DNA of 64,000 bases from Andrena cerasifolii. Its lineage: Eukaryota; Arthropoda; Insecta; Hymenoptera; Andrenidae. The position numbers were made by a program, and so were the translations under genes. The stretch spans positions 2,418,001-2,482,000 of the forward strand of contig NC_135121.1 in the NCBI RefSeq assembly GCF_050908995.1, given 5' to 3'. Of the stretch, positions 57,500-64,000 are shown in pieces. Each line of letters opens with the position of its first letter. Positions within the stretch are counted from its first letter, which is position 1. The notes below the pieces were generated by a model that made no database searches, was not told where the DNA came from, and was given only the letters and a program-made list of their open reading frames with translations.

Positions 57500-60400
57500 A
57501 TGTATGTTTTAATACGAATTTGTTTAATACAACTGTCACTTGCGTTCATTGTTGTCAGTAGTCCCGAAGAAGAACAAGGTGTTAAATACGCAAATAAATG
57601 TGAAGGTAATTGTATATACGCAACTTAGATGCATTTGTATAACCTTTTATAACACGTAATAATCCGGTTAACGTAATTTTTCACTTTATAGTCTGCAAAG
57701 TTGTTGCCACGGAGTTGGAAGCTAGATTAGCTGAAACTGCAAAAACACGTGATATATTGGAAATAGGGTATTCTGTTGACGATGTTCTGCCTAAGAAGAA
57801 GAAAGAATACAAAAAATCGTAAATTCAAAAAGCCTTTTTTAAACTGAGAATGTAAGATACGTTTATACAGTGTGCTAATTTCTAAATTTTATTTTCAGAG
57901 AATTACGTTTGGTAGAAAGTATGGAGAATCTTTGTGAGCGTATATTGAAATATAATATTCATAAGGAACGTGCAGATAGTACAAGATTTGCTAAAGGAAT
58001 GAGTCAAACATTTAAGGCGCTTCATGGACTTGTGTAAGATGATATTTTCAAATGACCAATAAGCAGTTTGGGTAAACTTGCCGATGAACTGGGCCCTCGC
58101 CGATTTCGATGACCTTCACATATGTTGTCAAAGTCGTCATTCTGAACAACGTTTCCCTTTAAACTTTTTGGCGGTCGGCTTTGGTTTACGAGATATTCGC
58201 AAAAACTTTAGTTAACACTAGTACCACCGAGTTTAAAACATACCTTTTTTTAAGGTGTGCCTACACGACAGATTTTTCCAAAACTGCGTGATTCAGGACA
58301 ATAAAGTATATTTATACAGTGCAGATAAGTATGTCTTCTAAGAATAGATGGTAGAGAAGGAACAAATGCATGGGTGATGTTGACAGTGGACATGACTTCG
58401 CACGACAGAAGCATCACACGGTGGTGTGTAACATTGGTCTTTCTTTCGATAAAGAAGGAAATATAAACAAATACAGTAATGCGTGAGGGGAGGAGGACTT
58501 CTTATATAAAATTTTAGCTTCAGGTATTTGTTAGTTTCAGAGATATTAATAAAAACTTTCGGCATAATGCATTGAAATCTGTCTATGCAGACGTTACTAA
58601 CAGAACCATCTTCTTGTTGCCGTTGACTGTTCCACAGCCGATGGTATTGGTATTGGTTGGGGTAGACCAGGGCGGTGGGTGCTCGACCGCTCGCGGGCGT
58701 GTAAAGCATGGTAGCGACCGATGTGAGTTTGGGGATGTTCAAAATGAGACTACGGTTACAAGTATCGCGCGATGAGGGCAATATCGCTATTTTGTTGTCA
58801 AGGTCATCACAACATTTCCCTTTAAACTTTTTGGCGAAAAAACTTTACGCAACACTAGAATTACCGAGTTTAACACATATTCACATCGGTTCGCTACCAT
58901 GCGTGCGGGCGCGTGCCCCCCGCCCCATCTAGCCCTAACCAATACTAATACCGTTGCCTGTGAAACAGATCTCGATATATTATGCCGAAAGTTTTTTATT
59001 AATATCTCCGAAACTAAGGCCGACCGTCAAAAAGTTTAAAGGGAAATGTTGATCAGAATAACAACATATATGAAGGCCATCGAAATCGGCGAGGGCCCAG
59101 TTCACCGGCAAGTTTACCACAGTATGTAATAAGTTTGTTGTAATGCTGAGGATGATGGTTAATCACATTATGTTTATAGGGATAAAGGTGTGAAAGTTGA
59201 ATTAGGAATCCCATATGAGTTATGGGATAGGCCGTCTGTAGAAATTACAACTTTAAAATCACAATGCGAAGACTTACTTGAAAATCATGAATCTGACATT
59301 GAAGACTGGTATCATAATCATCAAGAAGAAATTCCCTTAATTAGGTATTAACTGTAATTCTACTATTTATTATTTATTATTATTTATTGTTATAATCCTT
59401 GCCTTTCGGCTTAGGATGACTCCCGTTTCTCTTTATATTTTCCTTAAATTCTACCCGCGTATTTACATTCCTTCGACTTATACTCTATATATACACTTCT
59501 CCTAGTTCTAAATATTATGTTATAAACGATAAATGTTAAATGAAACTAACTGCACTAAAACCCTATATAATAAGACGCTTAAAGTGGATGTTCGTTTGTT
59601 AGCAAAATCTTTCCAGAGGCTTTTTTCGTACTTTCCGATGACCTACAAGGTTCAGATTCGGCATGAAGTTTTCTCGGCACCCAAAGATGCCGCAATAAAT
59701 TCAAAATCTGGGAAATTCGTTAATGGGTAGTCCCTGTGGTCTAAAACAGGTGTTATGTACAATGTAGTAGTCGCTACTGCATTGTATGTAAGCCCGCACG
59801 CGGGTTGAGCTCGTGCACGAGCTGAAATACGATTAAGACAAAGTATCGTGCTTTCTCTCTTTCGTAGCCGACGGTAACTTCGTGTCGAAACTTTCATCCT
59901 CTTTCGCTCGCTCACGAGTCCTCTCACTCTCCATTCCAAGAAGTGAGGAGATACAAACGCGCATTAAACGCAGAGTCGAAATGTGCCCTTTATTTGGGCT
60001 CTCATGGAGGCAAACGGAATAGCGGTGTTGTAAGAGTGAATATGCTCCACAAATTTCTTGCATTCGGGGCTTTGTCACACATTAGTTGTAATAATATCGA
60101 GAATTATTTCGTTTCTAGAGGGGGGGGGGGGGAGGTATGTATGTGACTTAGGCCCCTCCAAATTCTCTTCAGGAGATCAATTAAATAGGTATCCTTATGG
60201 TACCCAAAAGTTGTAAAATTTCGTATTTCGCAGCGAAAATTATTTCAAGGGGGATTTCCAACAAAAATTGTGGTTGTCTTAGGCGCCTTATTATATAGGA
60301 TAGTAATGCCTGACGAAGACTAGATCCCTGTTAGCCGCCCCCTCCTCTCTTCCCCCCCCCCCACCTTTCTCTTTCCCTGATGATCAACTTCATCTCCTCC

Positions 60401-60798
60401 AGACCTTCTCCCGCATCTCCCATGAGGTTCTTTTTTCCTCTCCCCTTCCTCCTTCCTTCGCAGCCTCTTATCAGGTGTTCCACCCTCTCTTCCTCTCCTT
60501 CGCATATTCTGCACAACCTCTTTTCCCTCTCTCTCTCCAATGTTGCTCTCCCTATAATTCTATTATTTGAGATTCACGATAATTTTTTATTAAACATGTT
60601 AATCCACACTTTATTAATTCATCCGTACATCCTATCAGATATTTATGTTCAGAGAGAGCATTAAAAGAACAAGATGACTCCTGCCTGAAAGATAAGGGTG
60701 ATAATGGTAGCAATATGAAAGAAAATAGAAGAAAGGGAAAGGAAAACGAAGATATAAAGATTAAGAAGAAAGTAAAGGATGCAAAGGAAGAATTATAA
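57500..60798 (+). CDS. Canopy protein (CNPY3/4-like), five exons, complete
   Basis: Exons 57500-57605, 57692-57818, 57899-58033, 59180-59344 and 60639-60798 join in frame to 230 residues; all junctions are GT/AG. A signal peptide (MYVLIRICLIQLSLAFIVVS) leads into the saposin-like fold: NKCEVCKVVATELEARLAET, then ENLCERILKYNIHKERADS, KGMSQTFKALHGL, GIPYELWDRPSVEI, LKSQCEDLLE, YLCSERALK and DDSCL. The six expected Cys are present. The tail is Lys/Glu-rich and ends KEEL, a KDEL-like ER-retrieval variant. CNPY3/4 proteins are ER co-chaperones that help fold and traffic Toll-like receptors with gp96 in vertebrates (family knowledge); an insect client is inference. Without the last splice the frame ends at TAA soon after 59344. 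A poly(A) signal AATAAA lies at 60954-60959. Confidence 0.92.
58070..59120. repeat. Inverted-repeat element filling canopy intron 3
   Basis: GGTAAACTTGCCGATGAACT at the left and AGTTCACCGGCAAGTTTACC at the right are near-complements. The arms share GGGCCCTCGCCGATTTCGAT and CCCTTTAAACTTTTTGGCGG-type blocks. The whole intron is little more than this element. Confidence 0.75.
59561..60323 (+). mobile_element. Helitron relative in canopy intron 4
   Basis: The start CCTATATAATAAGACGC, the internal GGTTCAGATTCGGCATGAAG block and the end TAATGCCTGACGAAGACTAG match the lectin-intron Helitron (16882-17181) in opposite orientation. About 370 extra bases lie inside it (59800-60170). The 3' hairpin is degenerate. 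Confidence 0.65.
60331..60540 (-). pseudogene. Non-LTR reverse-transcriptase C-terminal fragment
   Basis: The minus-strand frame reads RLCRICEGEEERVEHLIRGC, the CxxC...H...C zinc motif found at the C-terminus of many LINE ORF2 proteins. A Glu/Lys/Arg-rich tail follows. No RT core is nearby. It sits in the last intron of canopy, just before exon 5. Confidence 0.6.
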
Positions 60799-61154
60799 AC
60801 TATTAGACACAATTTTTTATAACTACACTTTCTTTGTAACCATAATCATTCATTATATTACTTCGGATTAAATTTAGTTACGTCTTTTTATCTAGTCTGT
60901 AAATATCATAATTCTGCCAACTTTCTGCCACAGTGTATTTCTAATTGCTTTTTAATAAACAATTTTTTGATTACCAAAAAATTATTTTGTATTTGGTTGC
61001 AGTGACAATGGGCCGTATGCATAAAAATAAGGAAATGCTTGAAAGTAATAAGAATAAGTAACAGCAAATACTAGATTTCGTATGCATAATCTTCTACAGA
61101 TACTAGATAGTAAATGATGGAATATTTTAAGTAAATACTACTAGTATTTACTTA

Positions 61155-61455
61155 CAAGGGAACACCGCGAAATCGCACTCACCGATTGGAACGCAACTTT
61201 GTGGGTTTATAGAGTGACTCAAGACAAGGGCAAGGGTGTGTTACATTCGGGCCCTACTGCCCTTTAAGAGGGTGAAAACTAATCTCAAATTCAAATAGGC
61301 ACTTCCACATTTCCCGCATAACTCCCAAAGTACAGCAGAAAGAAAAAAATGTTTCAAACAAAAGTTTAACGGTGGAATAAGCGATACAAACTTCAGTTAA
61401 CAATATTTTTGAAAAAGCTTTTTTCTCAAAACAAAAATTTACCTCACGTTATTTA
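61155..61455. repeat. Fragment of the CAAGGGAACACC element family
   Basis: It starts TTA then CAAGGGAACACCGCGAA and matches the left part of 22598-24159 to about 61455, including AAACAAAAGTTTAA. The right end is missing. An internal piece (CGATTGGAACGCAACTTTGT) lies nearer the end here than in the lectin copies. Confidence 0.65.
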
Positions 61456-61526
61456 CAATTCCACGAGTAAACCGCTCTATTTGTGCATATATCCCGTAAC
61501 ACGCGACAACGTCTCACACGGGAACG

Positions 61527-61860
61527 TTAGACGTGTGTACAGTCTGAAGCTCCTATACAGCACGGAAAATTGAATTTTGTCTGCCAATCTCTTTTGACTT
61601 TTTCTACTTCATTTGTATTTTTTGGAAATTTATTCCAGTTTTGGCGTTTGGTACAGATTTTGCGGGCAACTTCAGTTACTGTTCGACTAACTGTACCTAC
61701 TCTGACGAACACCCGTATCCTCACCAATGCCTACTTGCAAACCGGGATTGCGGACCTCCATTTTCTCTTTCCGTGAAAGACCGTCACCTCTGATTTCGTT
61801 CACGATATCGAAAAATGTATCCGCCAGGTAGTTCACATGATGTTCTTCGAATCTAAACAT
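61527..61860 (-). pseudogene. Harbinger (HARBI1-like) transposase fragment, frameshifted
   Basis: The minus-strand reading begins MFRFEEHHVNYLADTFF, then LQVGIGEDTGVRQ. After a one-base shift it continues TVSRTVTEVARKICTKRQNW, KFPKNTNEVEKVKRDW and FPCCIGASDCTHV. This is the N-terminal helix-turn-helix region and first catalytic Asp (DCTH) of Harbinger nucleases. It stops right after CTHV, so the rest of the DDE domain is absent. Confidence 0.78.
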
Positions 61861-62155
61861 GGTACGGTACTCTCGGATATGGTTTCTTCGACTTTTGTAA
61901 ACACTAACATTTACTTGCAGTTTTCAGTAAGTACTATGTGTTATGCATACGTGTTTTACGTATTTACTGAAAAATTAGTAAAAACTATTTCTAATAAATA
62001 CTTCATCCTTTATTGCATACGGCACTGAGTATTTGCTGAAAAATCACTAGTAAAAGCTTATACTTGCTTTTATGCATACAGCCCAATAACTTGAAGATAG
62101 TCATGCAACTACAATAAACGCCTATAATATTTATTATACTTACCCTATAGCAAAT

Positions 62156-62992
62156 ATGTCCATATGTATTCTGTTCTTGTTACTGTTAATAAATCTGAAG
62201 GAATATAAAAGTATGCTGCTTAGAGGAAAAAGGGCATATGATGGTCAGTTTCCTTGGTTAATACAGTTTCAAACAATAGCACCATGCGGCGGCGTACTTC
62301 TTTCATCCGACTGGGTTTTAACCGCGGCACAATGTGTACAAGATAAAAGAAATGTATGTCATGCTTTCACTTCTAATATTAAAAAACATGTATTTAATAT
62401 TTCATTTTTATTTTCGTAGTCGATTATTTTGTTTGCGGCTGGCTTAAATGGAACTGGATCTACGCAAACAGTGTCTGTAAAAGCTACTTACATATATCCT
62501 CAATATGAAGCTTACTCTGTGTTTCCTGATCGAGATTCTAACATAGCTCTTTTAAAACTTGTGGAGCCATTTGCTGTATGCAATATTAAAATAATCTTAC
62601 CGAATATTGTTCCTGTCAGCTATGACGATAATTGCAAATCATGTCTAATATTTGGTTGGCAAAGCTACGTTTCACCAACTTCAAAAGTTTTGGCTAAACC
62701 GATTCAATACAATGAAGTAATTTTTAATTCCTGGAAACTATGCGCACACATGATTAAGACGAACGAAAATTACACAAATTTATTTTGTGCAATGGTTAAA
62801 TTTAAAAATGAAATGAAAGCTTGTGCTGGCAATCCTGGCTCGCCACTGATATGTGAAGATAAGTATGACCAAATAGCTTTGCTTGGAATTGCGTCCTGGA
62901 CAAACTTTTCTTTGGAATGTGGAGATCTACCAACATACGTTGATCTTCATACATTTAGGTATAATTTTCAAAAGAAACTTACAAAGCTATAG
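62156..62992 (+). CDS. Serine protease homologue, catalytically inactive, two exons
   Basis: Exons 62156-62353 and 62420-62992 (phase-0 intron gtatgt...cgtag) join to 256 residues. A signal peptide (MSICILFLLLLINL) is followed by RGKRAYDGQFPWLIQF, where active enzymes have the IVGG activation site, so activation cleavage looks lost. CGGVLLSSDWVLTAAQC has Gln in place of the catalytic His. DSNIALLKL has Asn where the catalytic Asp should precede IALL. CAGNPGSPLIC replaces GDSGGP, so the Ser is Pro. FGWQS and GIASW complete the chymotrypsin fold. All three catalytic residues are therefore gone and it should be a secreted pseudoprotease. No clip domain is seen. A possible upstream acceptor (CCCTATAG at 62150) hints at a 5' UTR exon. 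A weak ATTAAA lies at 63032-63037. Confidence 0.88.
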
Positions 62993-63166
62993 CTATTAAG
63001 CCAATGCATTTGCAAATACATTTCTTATTGTATTAAATTTTATAAAGCCTTTTTCTTTGTAAGATTTCATATTTACAGTTAGGGACAAAAGTAAGGGGAC
63101 AGCTAGTGGAAATGGTTATCAATGAAATTTAATCAAAGTAGTACCATTGTTATAAACTTACATTTA

Positions 63167-63959
63167 TCTCTACATATATAAATGAAAACGTCTGTTTTCC
63201 TGTTCCCTTATAACTTAGGAACTAATAGATCAATTTCGATGCGGCTTTTTTTAACGCGTAGTACAATTCTCGGGGAAGGTTTTAGGCTATAATATCATCT
63301 CGATATTACTAAATGGGACTGAGTAATAAGCGAAATAGTGAAGCGGAGCAGATAGATCTTATTTTACATCGTGTCCATCGGGCTGCGGCGTAGGAGATCT
63401 GTGTGACGGTTTTCCGCACAGTGGGGATGCTTGAGGACCACATCGTTTGCCTATACATGTATATAAAAGAAGAAGTCCTGACTGACTGACTGACTCATCA
63501 ACGCCCAGCTCAAAGTGTTTAATCTAGGAACGTGAAATTTCATGACGTAGGCGCCCACTAAGGAAGGATTTTTGAAAATTCCGTCCCCAAAGGGGTGAAA
63601 TGTATTTTCTCGGATTCCTTAATATCTGTTAGGTCCGATTATATATCAACTTGGTTCTACTTACAAAGGTTCCCCACACAAATGCCTAAAAACCAATTTC
63701 AGGATTTTGCCGTAATCAACCCTTAAGAGGGTGGAAAGGAGTAAACTATGTTTTCACGGACTTCTCAATATATCTTAGGCCCGATTAGATATCAACTCGG
63801 TTTTTAAATACAAAGGTTATCCACACAAATTCATAAAAATTAATTTCAGAATTTTGCCCTAATCAACCCCTAAGGGAGTGGTGAGAAAGGGTGAAATGTG
63901 TTTTCATAGAGTCCTTAATATCTCTTACGCCCGAAGCGAAGCGCGGGTATATTTGCTAG
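63167..63959 (+). mobile_element. Non-autonomous Helitron
   Basis: It starts TCTCTACATATATAAATG after an A and ends with a CCCG...CGGG hairpin, TATATTTG and CTAG before a T. There is no target duplication. The interior holds about two and a half tandem copies of a roughly 145-bp unit (GAAGGATTTTT-like, GGGTGAAATG, TCCTTAATATCT, CACAAATGCCTAAA-like). A CTGACTGACTGACT run lies near 63478. The same family ends lie at 5458 and 8117. Confidence 0.82.
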
Positions 63960-64000
63960 TGTATTATATATGTTTATGGTACATACATTATTTAGTCAAT

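Larger units (their letters stand above)
61010..62084. mobile_element. PIF/Harbinger element, degraded
   Basis: The inverted ends GGGCCGTATGCATAAAA and TTTTATGCATACAGCCC are flanked by a 3-bp duplication AAT (61007-61009 and 62085-62087). It carries a broken Harbinger transposase on the minus strand and a nested fragment of the CAAGGGAACACC element. Confidence 0.78.

Noticed and set aside
58338..58781. A 147-codon minus-strand frame in canopy intron 3
   Set aside because: It lies inside an inverted-repeat element in an intron and has no recognisable domain.

Overview
This is animal nuclear DNA, most likely from an insect. Genes are split by small AT-rich introns with GT/AG borders. The gene set is insect-like: the last exons of a diablo/KLHL20-type kelch gene, secreted C-type lectins resembling the insect haemolymph lipopolysaccharide-binding protein family, a catalytically dead chymotrypsin-fold serine protease homologue, and a jockey-clade LINE. 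Hymenoptera fits the overall style, but I cannot prove the order from this window. Much of the window is mobile DNA and inverted repeats, and most open frames in it are not genes.

Layout. 1-524: the 3' end of diablo, with an open 51-codon extension behind its UAG stop. 0.5-12.6 kb: gene-poor DNA holding a TTAA-flanked MITE, a Helitron split by two nested insertions, a foldback carrying a CTATG satellite, and a broken ubiquitin-protease fragment. 12.8-37.5 kb: two head-to-tail copies of a lectin locus (unit 1, 12829-24443; unit 2, 24444-37463), all lectins on the minus strand. Each unit has two 5' cassettes (signal-peptide exon plus stalk exon, called B and A) but only one visible exon for most of the lectin domain, which either cassette could join in frame. 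Each unit also carries a 5S-rRNA-derived SINE, a Helitron, a hAT fragment and a Harbinger-type element. A solo LTR is present only in unit 1 and a pogo/Tigger remnant only in unit 2. 37.5-43 kb: a second copy of the left flank of the array, a tRNA-Ile(AAU) gene, a broken endonuclease fragment and a 1-kb foldback element. 43.4-48 kb: a degraded jockey-clade LINE on the minus strand. 48-57 kb: MITEs, a 1.8-kb near-perfect palindrome, a THAP-domain fragment and TATCGATA clusters. 57.5-60.8 kb: a complete five-exon canopy (CNPY3/4-like) gene whose introns have filled with mobile elements. 61-64 kb: a Harbinger-type element, a two-exon serine protease homologue and a short Helitron.

How the parts relate. 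The functional genes are independent housekeeping or secretory genes plus the lectin array. The lectin array is the most dynamic part. It duplicated at the edge of a long inverted repeat that also occurs beyond the right end of the array. After duplication, the two lectin-domain exons diverged by 19 amino-acid replacements with only one silent change that I can find by eye, while the B cassettes and the surrounding introns stayed nearly identical. That pattern suggests diversifying selection on ligand recognition.
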